Below, piece after piece: positions 56,163-64,000 of a DNA stretch of 64,000 nucleotides. The position numbers and the translations under genes were made by a program. The DNA lies in the NCBI GenBank assembly GCA_014529385.2, contig CM043969.1, forward strand, positions 34,548,446-34,612,445, given 5' to 3'. This stretch comes from Adiantum capillus-veneris (taxonomy: Eukaryota > Streptophyta > Polypodiopsida > Polypodiales > Pteridaceae). The notes under the pieces were generated by a model. That model was not told the origin of the DNA and ran no database searches. It saw only the letters and a list, made by a program, of their open reading frames with translations. Numbering within the stretch: the first letter of the stretch is position 1; each line of letters starts with the position of its first letter.

Positions 56163-56183
56163 TCTCCCCTTCTTGAAAGAGAG
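56163..56183 (-). promoter_or_regulatory. B4 polypurine tract
   Basis: On the minus strand CAAGAAGGGGAGA abuts the 3' LTR. The same tract borders the LTR of B5 at 62927. Confidence 0.85.
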
Positions 56184-56281
56184 TAATTGTCCGCGATTAC
56201 AGCATATCTGCAAAACAACTCAAGTTAGCTCAAAAATTTCCGAGGGACATTCTGAGGGACAATCAGTTTGCTCTTTTTATT

Positions 56282-56371
56282 AAGGAGTTAGCTTGTCCTT
56301 TCTGCTCTTTTGATCAAGGAGTTAGCTGCTCCTATCGGCTGTTTTGATCAAGGAGTTAGCTTCTCCTTTCG
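56282..56371 (-). repeat. 34-base tandem repeat in B4
   Basis: Two full units and one partial, each AAGGAGTTAGC followed by CTCCT, a short loop and TTTTGATC on the plus strand. AAGGAG and CTCCTT can pair. Confidence 0.85.
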
Positions 56372-56584
56372 TCCAGATCGGAACTCTTGATATTCCGGCG
56401 TAGTAAAATTAGCCATCACACCCAGACCGTACTGATCTTCCTCGGGTGTCTTGATGCACTAAAATTACATACCCAGGCAATCTCATCCAATTAGGAATAT
56501 TCAGTGTTTGGCACATCACAATGCAACACAAATGCTCACATATGCATGTTACATGACATAGAAACATAAAGCCGCCGATGAACA

Positions 56585-56930
56585 CTCCTCCCGCATAACC
56601 TAACAAGGTCCGGGCCGGGAGATATTCAATGACTCCCTCATCACTCCTCCCGCATAACCTAAAAGGTCCGGGCCGGGAGATATAGAGGCCTTTTACAACC
56701 AAACGCCCCCCAGACCGCAGCCTGCGTCGTTTGGAGGTGCTGAGAGTAACCATGCTCAGACTTCTTAATACTCCTCCCGCATAACCATCCAGGTTCGGGC
56801 CGGGAGTCACACCAACAATTATTTTACAAGCATACAACCAAACGCTCCCCAGGCATCGGCCTGCGTCGTTCGGAGGTTTTCAAACATACAACGAAACGCT
56901 CCCCAGGCATCGGCCTGTGTCGTTCCGAGG
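56585..56930 (-). repeat. Two interleaved sets of hairpin repeats in B4
   Basis: Set a, three copies (56585-56621, 56644-56679, 56771-56806): CTCCTCCCGCATAACC followed by GGTCCGGGCCGGGAG, with CTCCCG and CGGGAG pairing. Set b, three copies (56701-56736, 56840-56876, 56894-56930): AAACGCTCCCCAGGC, ATC, GGCCTGCGTCGTTCGGAGG, with CAGGC/GCCTG and CTCC/GGAG pairing. Loops and ends vary while stems are kept. Confidence 0.8.
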
Positions 56931-57194
56931 TTCAAACAATACCAAAACAGTATTTCTCACTTCTCCACCCAGGAGTAAAATCACCAATCATTGAAACAGT
57001 ATCAAACCAGAGTCAAACAATTCAAATCGGCACCAAAACAGGTTCAAAACAGATAGCATCCATTTCAAACAAATTCCAAACAGGATCACCAAACAAGCTC
57101 AAACAGAACTCAAACTTAAAAAGCAATCTCGACATCAATCGAGCTCGAAAAGTCGAGTGACTTTCCATCCTGAAACCTGCACCAAAAATTAGGG

Positions 57195-57540
57195 TTAGGT
57201 TTCTTCCATAAGGTCATAGCCGAGCACAGCATGGTCCATCAGCTCTTGAACAAACAATGTTTCTTCGGCAGTGATGGTAGTCCCATGATAGCAATCGCAC
57301 TCGCTCTCCAAGTTCATCTACTTGTGAAGAGACATCTACTGGGAGATGTCGAGAAACTTCAAGTTATAATCTGCTAGGGTTTCCATGGCAAGCATTTCAG
57401 GATACCCCACTCTGCCAGAAGTTGCACTTTGGAGTATGCTGCTTGGTAGCTGTAGAAATCAACATCTGCATAGCACTGCTTCTGAGAAAAAACAGTGACT
57501 TGAAACAAATCTGGATCCTTCTCTTGCAAGTGATCTTAAT
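57195..57540 (-). pseudogene. Unrecognised coding-like remnant in B4
   Basis: Minus strand: a 67-codon stretch from ATG 57395 to TAA 57195 with only two internal stops, both TAG, at residues 20 and 26 (LDISQ-stop-MSLHK-stop-MNLESE), then TIT AEETLFVQELMDHAV. Just upstream (57540-57396) another frame is open with DLFQVTVFSQKQCYADVDFY. It may be a relic of a gag-like or host sequence; I cannot assign it. Confidence 0.35.
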
Positions 57541-57757
57541 TGGCTTATCCCCTGTAAGACACTGCGGTGAAGACGGGAGCGCGCCCGATGCGCGATGAAG
57601 TAAGGGTGGGAGTGGCTGATCAGTCTTCTCGAATAAAGCTCTGTCTGCTCTTTAATAAGTCCGGGTTGTAGGGCGAAGATATCCTCGAATCAAATTCCAA
57701 TAGCTCTGTCTGTTCTTTTGTAGGACCGGTATGCTTTTAGAAAAGCACACGCCTGAT

Positions 57758-57769
57758 GCTCTGATACCA
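57758..57769 (-). promoter_or_regulatory. B4 primer-binding site
   Basis: Minus strand TGGTATCAGAGC, a perfect initiator tRNA-Met complement, one base from the 5' LTR. Confidence 0.92.
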
Positions 57770-57770
57770 C

Positions 57771-57848
57771 TGTCACAAGGCGGGCACCACGTGCCAATAG
57801 AAAAGAACAGATTGAACAGACTTTTAGCACTTCAATAACAACTGAACT

Positions 57849-57919
<71 letters not shown>

Positions 57920-58556
57920 ACGCGACACGGAGTGGCGGAATTCCACCCAAGAGAGTATTGGCCCCAAACCTTGGCGCCCCTTTCGGTATTTCTTTATATT
58001 GCATCATCAAAGTACAAGCCGGTACTCCAGACTCTGCACCTTCTCCAGGAAGCATGCCAGAGAATGAGCCCTAGCCTCATATTTAAAGGCCCTTGGCCTA
58101 AAAAGCAGTTTACATGAAAAGCTTTCAAACTCAAAAGCTTCTGGTCCAAAAAGCAGTCTACATAAAAACTTTCAAACTCAAAAGCTTTTGGTCCAAAAAG
58201 CAATGCCAAAAGCTGCCAGCGTAAATCACGGAAATCCGTACAGCCTGCCACGTCATCAGCCAGCGCAAAACGCAGAAATCTGTCCTTAGGGTTAGGGTTA
58301 GGGTTTCTGCAATTTTAGGGTTTCTGGCAGCAGAATTAGGGTTTGCAGGTTTTAGGGTTAGGGTTTCCAGAATTAGGGTTTCAGCAGTTAGGGTTTTTGG
58401 CAGAAATTAGGGTTTGCAGGTTTTAGGGTTAGGGTTTCCAGAATTAGGGTTTCAGCAGTTAGGGTTTCTGGCAGAAATTAGGGTTTAGGCCCCTCGGCCG
58501 ACATCTGCAAGTTGGCTCCCTTCTTCAGGGCTTTGACACGTCAACAATTTGTTACA
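57771..58556 (-). repeat. B4 5' LTR
   Basis: 786 bases, partner of 55327-56162, with two rather than three of the 47-base units and an interrupted GA tract (57849-57922). Confidence 0.93.
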
Positions 58557-59257
58557 TGTGCCCTATGCCTGTCAAACTTGACCTTCTGGCATACCAAACA
58601 ACTGCGTACAAACTCTTCCACATCTTTCTTGAGTCTCGGCCAAAAGAAGTATCTCTCTACCCCTTTCATGGTGGTAGCAATGCCGCGGTGACCCGTAAAA
58701 GGTGGACAGTGGCATTCAGTCATAACCTTTTCCCTCAACGGCTGTGTAACGCACAACATAGTCTTTTTCATCAAGTAGCCTTCCCGAAGGGAGTATCCAG
58801 CTACTGTCTCCCCATCCCGTATCCGTGTGAAAATATCTGCAAAATTTGTATCTGTGGCATACTGATCAACCATATCCTCGAAGCTCCTATGATGTATCGC
58901 GGAAATAGCCAGAACCAATGGTTTCCGAGACAAAGCATCTGCCAACACATTCTTTTGTCCCTGCACATGGACAATTTGAAAGTGAAACTGTGACAAGATG
59001 TTCGCCCACCGCATCTGCTCTCCGATAGCTGCTTCTGTGACAAGAAGTAGCGCAAACTCTGAGGGTCTGTGAAGACAGTAAAATCCGCTCTGAGTAGGTC
59101 ATGCCGCCACTGAGTAAGAGCATGGATAACCTCCAAAAGCTCTTTCTCATAAATCTGTGCTGTCATTTCCGGCCTAGAGAACAAATGGCTCTCGTAAGCT
59201 ATGACATGGCCTTCTTGCATCAAGACCGCACCGAGACTACGACCACAAGCATCACAA
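58557..59257 (-). pseudogene. pol: A8 RNase H and integrase zinc finger
   Basis: Minus strand: RNase H from CDACGRSLGAVL (59257) through YESHLFSRPEM to VQGQKNVLADALSRKP. Then come the linker and zinc finger FTGHRGIATTMKGVERYFFW, CLVCQKVKFDRH, open for 157 codons (59014-58541). At 59257/59258 it joins sequence just downstream of the protease, so RT (about 1.1 kb) is cleanly missing. Confidence 0.88.
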
Positions 59258-59898
59258 GTTTATCAAGTTTAGACATATTTGTCCTATCATCATCACTCAA
59301 CTCTTTCAGAAAGATCGAGTAAACAAACAGACTGGATTTCATTAATTTTGAAATGGCCGAAGCCGATACAATAGGGACAGACTCGCCCTTCAGTTTGATA
59401 TCAAGTACAATTGTTCTGTCCTTTTCTCTGTAGTCAAAGTTGCTTTCCTCGTCCGATAATCGACCACGGCATTGTTCTTGTGGTACCAGGGAATCCCTAA
59501 GAGAACATCACAACCCTCCAAAGGCATTATGAAGAAGCCGTCATGCCCCAAATATCCCTGACAATGCAACCGAAGTTTGCCAATGACAGGTGTATTGGCT
59601 CGTCCTTGCCAGGTGCCGCTAGAACGGCCTCTGCAAGTGGTCGCATCCGATCGGGAGTGATCTCGAGCCGCGCCGCCAATTCCGGTGAAATGAAGTTGGG
59701 CTTGGCTCCTCCATCAAAGAAAATCAGGGCCTCTTGATCTTTCACTTTGCCCCAAGCTCGGAAAGTTCGTACTCTCATCCATGGTGTCGGGATCAGTACC
59801 CACATAATCTGGAACCAGTCCTGTTTTCATCTTGCCTTTTCGTACACGGTCCTCAGCTGCTCTCGAACTCTCAGGCCTTTCGTCGTCCTTGTCATTCT
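59258..59898 (-). pseudogene. pro: A8 aspartic protease with DGG motif
   Basis: Minus strand: KDQEALIFFDGGAKPNF, ISPELAARLEITPDRM, IGKLRLHCQGYLGH, CDVLLGIPWYHKN. The active-site triad is D-G-G, as in A4. Frame breaks occur before the end. Confidence 0.78.
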
Positions 59899-61374
59899 GT
59901 TCTTTCTGTGCCTTTTTAGGGCACTTCACGGAGATATGTCCAGTTTCCCCGCATCCAAAGCATTTTCCCTCCCTGATGAAGCGAGTCCGCTCCTGAGGAG
60001 TAAGCTTGGGTCGTGCATCCTTTTTCTCTGGGTTGCTCTGTCTTTTTCTACTTTCATACCCAGAAGTCTGTCCGGTTCATTCTATCGCGACCTCATCTGT
60101 GGGGTAGGTCAGACTGCCAGAGTGAATTGCAAAGCCCCGCTTCGCATGACTCATCAACTCCTGAATAGAAGCTACTCTGTTCCAAGCAGTGGTCTCGGAT
60201 CTCTGTAGGTAGACCAAGGTAAACCGCTCAATCTGTTCTCTGAACGAGAACTTCTTGAATGAAGAGGCGGGTAGAAAAGAGTTCCAGAATCTTTCACAGT
60301 AAGAATTCACTGTATCGCTCTTGGTCATCCGGAGATGGTTCCAAGCAGCTCGTATATCTCGCTCAAACTCTTGAGTCAACCAAGAAGAAATAAAAAGCCT
60401 CTTGAATTTCAGCCATGTAACTGGCATAGTGTTGCTTAATAGAAGCGTGGACCACCAAGTGCTCCCCTTAAAATAAGACAGCTCTCTGAATCTTGGAGTG
60501 CTCTAAATAGCGTCCCCCCGCGAAAGCAATGTCAAACTGCTGCATAAAAGACAAAGCCTTCGAAGCATCGGAGTATCCCGAAACAGTATCAAACTTAAGT
60601 TCTTGGCCACCTTCCTTAAACTCTCGGACTTTCTTGCTTTTATCTTCGAGAAAGTCATATTGGTTGGCTTTGTGAAGATTCTTCTTGTTCGCATAAAAGT
60701 TTCCGTTTTGTCAGAGTCTGAACTGTCCGTAGACGAGTCCTCTGTAGAAGTGTCACTCACTGGGCGAGACTTAGACTTCCTTGCCTTTTTCTTGCCTTTC
60801 CGAAGCGTTGTTTCTTGGGGTTCGCTTTTTGCTTTTTCTGTCTTCTTCGCTCGAATCTGAAGAGCTAGAAGAACTGTCAGAAGAAGAAGAATAACTGGGT
60901 AAGCCTTTGCGCTTCTTCAATTTATTTGCCTTTTCAAAAGTCGACCGACGACCCAAATATCCCAGGAAGTGAGTGGCTTTCTTCCGCTTTTTGCCGTGCT
61001 TTTTGTCCTTTTTTTTGCACGTCGAAAAGCTGAGCAATTCGTGCATCAACCACGTTCTCCAGTTCCTTCTCCGTATATTTCTTGGAGGCAGAAGGTTTCT
61101 TGAGAGCGGGTTTCGGGAGTGGTATTGTGGTTCTCTGCCACTCCGTCTGTACCTCTTCCAAAGAGGTCTAATTCATATATTTTGCCATCTTCGGGTCCTT
61201 GGCAAAATTGGGCATCATCTTTGTTGCATCATCAATCAATTTTCGACGCTCCATCTCTCGCTGCTCTGCTGGAGTAGGCCTAGGCGGGCCATACTCCGTG
61301 CCGGAATCTTTGTTGTGATCCTTGCCCGCATCTCCAGATGCAGAGGGAGTCGATTGATCATTGCCTGAAGCCAT
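59899..61374 (-). pseudogene. gag: A8 gag, frameshifted
   Basis: Starts at ATG 61374 (M-A-S-G-N-D-Q-S-T-P) and stays in frame for 68 codons to a stop. It then shows EKELENVVDARIAQLFD, a shortened Ser tract (60840-60900), the capsid-like domain (60700-60080, with FERDIRAAWNHLRM) and the CCHC knuckle (59970-59928) in which one His/Gly segment reads GETGH. Gag runs into protease in the same frame here. Confidence 0.85.
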
Positions 61375-61433
61375 AGGTGCTGCGGAAAAAAAAGTTTAGG
61401 GATCGGATTTCCCGTAGAAGAGAAATTGGCCGT

Positions 61434-61445
61434 GCTCTGATACCA
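61434..61445 (-). promoter_or_regulatory. A8 primer-binding site
   Basis: Minus strand TGGTATCAGAGC, a perfect initiator tRNA-Met complement, one base from the LTR. Confidence 0.92.
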
Positions 61446-61446
61446 C

Positions 61447-62047
61447 TGTAATAGACTTGGACACTCCAAGTCAAGAATCAACCGCGACAGCACCAATAAC
61501 CACTTCAAAACAATTCACAGATCACAATAGATTTCACTGGCCCGGCGGAGTTCCGTGCCTAGAGATATTGGCCCCAAAGACTGGCGCCCCTTTCGGTATT
61601 CTTTTTTATATTAATTAGATCAAAGTACAAGAGTGTGGCTAGGGTTTCACTCTTAGACTCTGCGTCCAGATGCTCTGAGAAGTGAAGCCCTCACCACGTA
61701 TTTAAAGTACAAGGGATGCCCAAAAGCAGAGCCCCAAAAGCTTTTAAAATAAAAAGCATCAGTTCTCTCTCTCTCTTAGAGAGTCTTTTTTCTTTAAAAA
61801 AAAAAGCAAGCTCTCTCTCTTTCACATGGCGTGGAGTCCAAAAAGCAACGCCCAAAAGTTGTCAGCGCAATTTGCGGCGCAAATTCCGGAAATCCGTACT
61901 GCTCTCCTGCTGCCACATGGGCCCCCGCAGAAATTAGGGTTTGCTGTCAGAAATTAGGGTTTCTGGCAGATTTTAGGGTTTGTAGGGATTTTAGGTTTTC
62001 AGCCTGAAATTAGGGTTTCTCCTTAGCCACGTCATCACTTTGTGATA
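61447..62047 (-). repeat. A8 5' LTR
   Basis: 601 bases; the outer end is TATCACAAAG, one change from TGTCACAAAG. It carries extra sequence near 61810-61930 with CACATGG elements, and telobox motifs at 61935-62020. Right flank GCTAT. Confidence 0.88.
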
Positions 62048-62272
62048 GCTATCATCAAATAAGGATAGTTGATCAAGACATTGTAAGACCGCATTTCGCA
62101 CTACGTTTTTTTTGTACGAATACATTGTCATGCCTTTTGGCTTGACCAATGCACAAGCCACATTCAACCGCTTGATGAAAGCTATTCAAACCTCATCGAA
62201 CCTTTACTGGAGTGTTCTTTGATGATATCATTATCTACTTTAATTCATTAGACAAACACAAGCAACACCTCC
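62048..62272 (+). pseudogene. pol: I: gypsy RT fragment, first part
   Basis: Plus strand: [11 protein letters not shown], a frame break, [16 protein letters not shown], another break, then the catalytic [20 protein letters not shown]. It differs from both A and H. It is interrupted by B5 and resumes near 63876. Confidence 0.82.
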
Positions 62273-62926
62273 TGTCACAAGACGGCCACGTGCCAATAGA
62301 GAGAGAACAGACTGAACAGACTTTTAGCACTTCATTAACAATTGAACTGAGAGAGAGAGAGACGACACGCGACACGGAGTGGCGAAATTCCACCCCAGAG
62401 AGTATTGGCCCCAACCTTGGCGCCCCTTTCGGTATTTCTTTATATGCATCAACACAATACAAGCCGGTACTCCAGATTTTGCACCTTCTCCAGGAAGCAT
62501 GCCAAAGAATGAGCCCTAACCTCATATTTAAAGGCCCTAGGCCCCAAAAGCAGTTTACAAGAAAAAGCCTTCAAACTCAAAAGCATCTGGTCCAAAAGCA
62601 AAGCCAAAAAGCTGGCAGCATAAATCACGGAAATCCATATAGTCTGCCACGTCATCAGCAAGCGCAAAACGCGAAAATCCGTACATCTTGCCACGTCATC
62701 ATGCCAAGCAATTTTTGGAAATCTGCCACGTCATCAGTTTTTGTGTGTGTGTGCGGATCCTCCTTTATTTTAATCCTTTATGTCACTTGGGGCCTTGTCG
62801 GACGGAGTTCCCATAAGTTGGGAGGACTTCTTCTGTTACTTGTTCTTCTTAGGGTTTAGGCCCCTCGGCCAGCATCTGCAAGTTGGCTCCATTCTTTAGG
62901 CTTTGACACGTCAGCACTTTGTTACA
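62273..62926 (-). repeat. B5 LTR, low-coordinate copy
   Basis: 654 bases, TGTCACAAGACGG to TTTGTTACA. Promoter-core block at 62403-62445. It has far fewer telobox motifs than B4, and a GT-rich segment (62740-62752) instead. Confidence 0.88.
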
Positions 62927-63044
62927 TCTCCCCTTCTTGAAAGAGAGTAATCGTCCGCGATTATAGCATATCTGCAAAACAACTTAAGTTAGCTCAAAAA
63001 TTTCCGAGGGACATTGCGAGGGACAATCAATTTACTCTTTTATT

Positions 63045-63228
63045 AAGGAGTTAGCTTCTCCTTTCTGCTCTTTTGAGCAAGGAGTTAGCTTCTCCTATCG
63101 GCTGTTTTGATTAGGAGTTAGCTTCTCCTTTCGGCTGTTTTGATCAAGGAGTTAGCTTCTTCTTTTGGCTCTTTTGATCAACGAGTTAGCTTCTCCTTTG
63201 TGCTCTTCGATCAAGGAGTTAGCTTCAC
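63045..63228 (-). repeat. Expanded 34-base tandem repeat in B5
   Basis: About five full units and one partial unit of AAGGAGTTAGCTTCTCC, loop, TTTTGATC; B4 has two full units and a partial. Confidence 0.88.
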
Positions 63229-63873
63229 TGTCACAAGACGAGCACCACGTGCCGATAGAGAAAGAACAGATTGAACAAACTTTTAGCACTTTATTAACAA
63301 TTGAATTGAGAGAGAGAGAGAGACGACATGCGACACGGAGTGGCGGAATTCCACCCCAGAGAGTATTGGCCCTAAACCTTGGCGTCCCTTTCGATGTTTC
63401 TTTATATTGCATCAACACAGTACAAGCCAATACTCCGGACTCTGCACCTTCTCTCCAGGAAGCATGCCAGAGAATGAGCCCTAACCTCATATTTAAAGGC
63501 CTTAGGTCCCAAAGCAAGTTACAGTAAAAAGCATTCAAACTCAAAAGCATCTGGTCCAAAAGCAAAGCCAAAAAGCTGGCAGCGTAAATCACGGAAACCC
63601 GTACAGCCTGCCACGTCATCAGCCATTGCAAAACACGAAAATCCGTACAGCCTGCCACGTCATCATACCAGCGCAATTTTGGAAATTTGCCACGTCAGCA
63701 GTTTTTGTGTGTGTGCGGGTTCCGCTTTATTTTAATCCTTTATTTCACTTGGTGCCCCCATCGGACGGGGTCCCCATAAGTTGGGAGGACTTCTTGTGTT
63801 ACTTGTTCTTCTTAGGTTGAGGCCTCTCGGCCAGCATCTGCAAGTTGGCTCCATTCTTTAGGCTTTGACATGT
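63229..63873 (-). repeat. B5 LTR, high-coordinate copy, end truncated
   Basis: Similar to 62273-62926 throughout. The last segment stops at GCTTTGACATGT where gypsy I sequence resumes. Confidence 0.85.
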
Positions 63874-63875
63874 TG

Positions 63876-64000
63876 AAATATTAGTTGATATTTCAAGTTC
63901 TAAGACAGAATAAACTTTATGTTAATCGAAAGAAAAGTGAATTTTTCTTACAAGAATTCAGTATTTAGGTCACATTATCCTCAAGATGGCATCCAAAAGG
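63876..64000 (+). pseudogene. pol: I: gypsy RT fragment, second part
   Basis: Plus strand: LYVNRKKSEFFLQEF, then, after a one-base shift, YLGHIILKMASK, the gypsy RT segment that follows the FFDD motif. It continues beyond the window end. Confidence 0.75.

Larger units (their letters stand above)
55327..58556 (-). mobile_element. B4: young LTR element without long ORFs, TSD TGTGC
   Basis: 3230 bases: 5' LTR 57771-58556, primer-binding site 57758-57769, interior of 1.6 kb, purine tract next to the 3' LTR 55327-56162. Flanks are TGTGC (55322-55326 and 58557-58561), exactly restoring A8. The LTRs are nearly identical except for one 47-base repeat unit, a second telobox-array difference and GA-repeat length. 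The interior codes for no recognisable enzyme, so it is non-autonomous (LARD- or TRIM-like in concept). Confidence 0.93.
54346..62047 (-). mobile_element. A8: reverse chromovirus of sublineage A-I, RT deleted, interrupted by B4
   Basis: On the minus strand: 5' LTR 61447-62047, primer-binding site 61434-61445, gag, protease (with Asp), a deletion removing RT, RNase H, integrase (split by B4 at 55327-58556) and the integrase C-terminal region, ending at 54346 inside the chromodomain. No 3' LTR. It keeps the integrase segment missing from A-II. Confidence 0.9.
62273..63873 (-). mobile_element. B5: two-LTR remnant of a B element
   Basis: Two reverse B-type LTRs (62273-62926 and 63229-63873, the latter lacking its last 20 bases) enclose only 302 bases: purine tract, a conserved leader (62927-63044) and an expanded 34-base tandem repeat. 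The primer-binding site and hairpin region seen in B4 are gone. No TSD can be shown because the right end is damaged. Confidence 0.85.

Noticed and set aside
56282-56930. CRISPR-like or satellite array
   Set aside because: Repeats are few and lie at a fixed place inside an LTR element with a primer-binding site and purine tract. There are no unique spacers of constant length.
1-64000. tRNA and rRNA genes
   Set aside because: The only tRNA-like matches are the 12-base primer-binding sites; no cloverleaf or rRNA core sequence was recognised.

Overview
This window is nuclear DNA of a land plant, and about 85 to 90 percent of it is nested LTR retrotransposons. Plant origin rests on four things: primer-binding sites complementary to plant initiator tRNA-Met (TGGTATCAGAGC), plant telomere-type motifs (AAACCCTA) inside the LTRs, a chromodomain-bearing Ty3/gypsy family, and one spliced host gene whose protein resembles a conserved plant coiled-coil family. 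The divergence of that protein, the repeat load and the large introns suggest a big-genome, perhaps seed-free plant such as a fern or lycophyte. That last step is inference only.

Layout. 1-2599: remnants of a family C element (LTRs plus a short internal region), a solo LTR-A and pieces of LTR-B. 2600-13152: chromovirus copies A1 and A2; A2 is complete with target-site duplication (TSD) AAGCA and splits an unassigned sequence. 12970-24563: one old reverse LTR (family D, close to B) broken by three later insertions, each with a matching TSD: full-length A3 (TTTCA), a 2-kb solo LTR-E (CTTGG) and a small copia-type element F (ATCGG). 24564-32221: the only low-copy stretch. It holds the first 11 coding exons (369 codons) of a plus-strand host gene, with a LINE fragment in intron 9. 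32222-45944: LTR fragments, then A4 (complete) and A5. 45945-54345: a reverse fragment of another gypsy family (H), A6, A7 and the end of a copia-type element (J). 54346-62047: reverse A8, into which a young 3.2-kb element without long ORFs (B4, TSD TGTGC) has inserted. 62048-64000: a third gypsy RT fragment (I) split by a two-LTR remnant, B5.

How the parts relate. Family A encodes Gag (Ser-rich region, capsid-like domain, CCHC knuckle), protease, RT, RNase H, integrase and a chromodomain. The copies fall into two groups. A-I (A4, A8) keeps a protease Asp and the full integrase core. A-II (A1, A2, A3, A5, A7) shares lesions, most clearly loss of the protease Asp and, in the three copies that can be scored, a deletion of about 100 bp in the integrase core. 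A-II therefore looks like a lineage that multiplied in trans. Family B carries no enzymes but shares with A a promoter-core block and the same primer-binding site, so it may depend on A. No family A copy in the window has an intact reading frame.

All alignments, mismatch counts and junctions were made by eye. Positions at truncated ends are good to about 10 bases.
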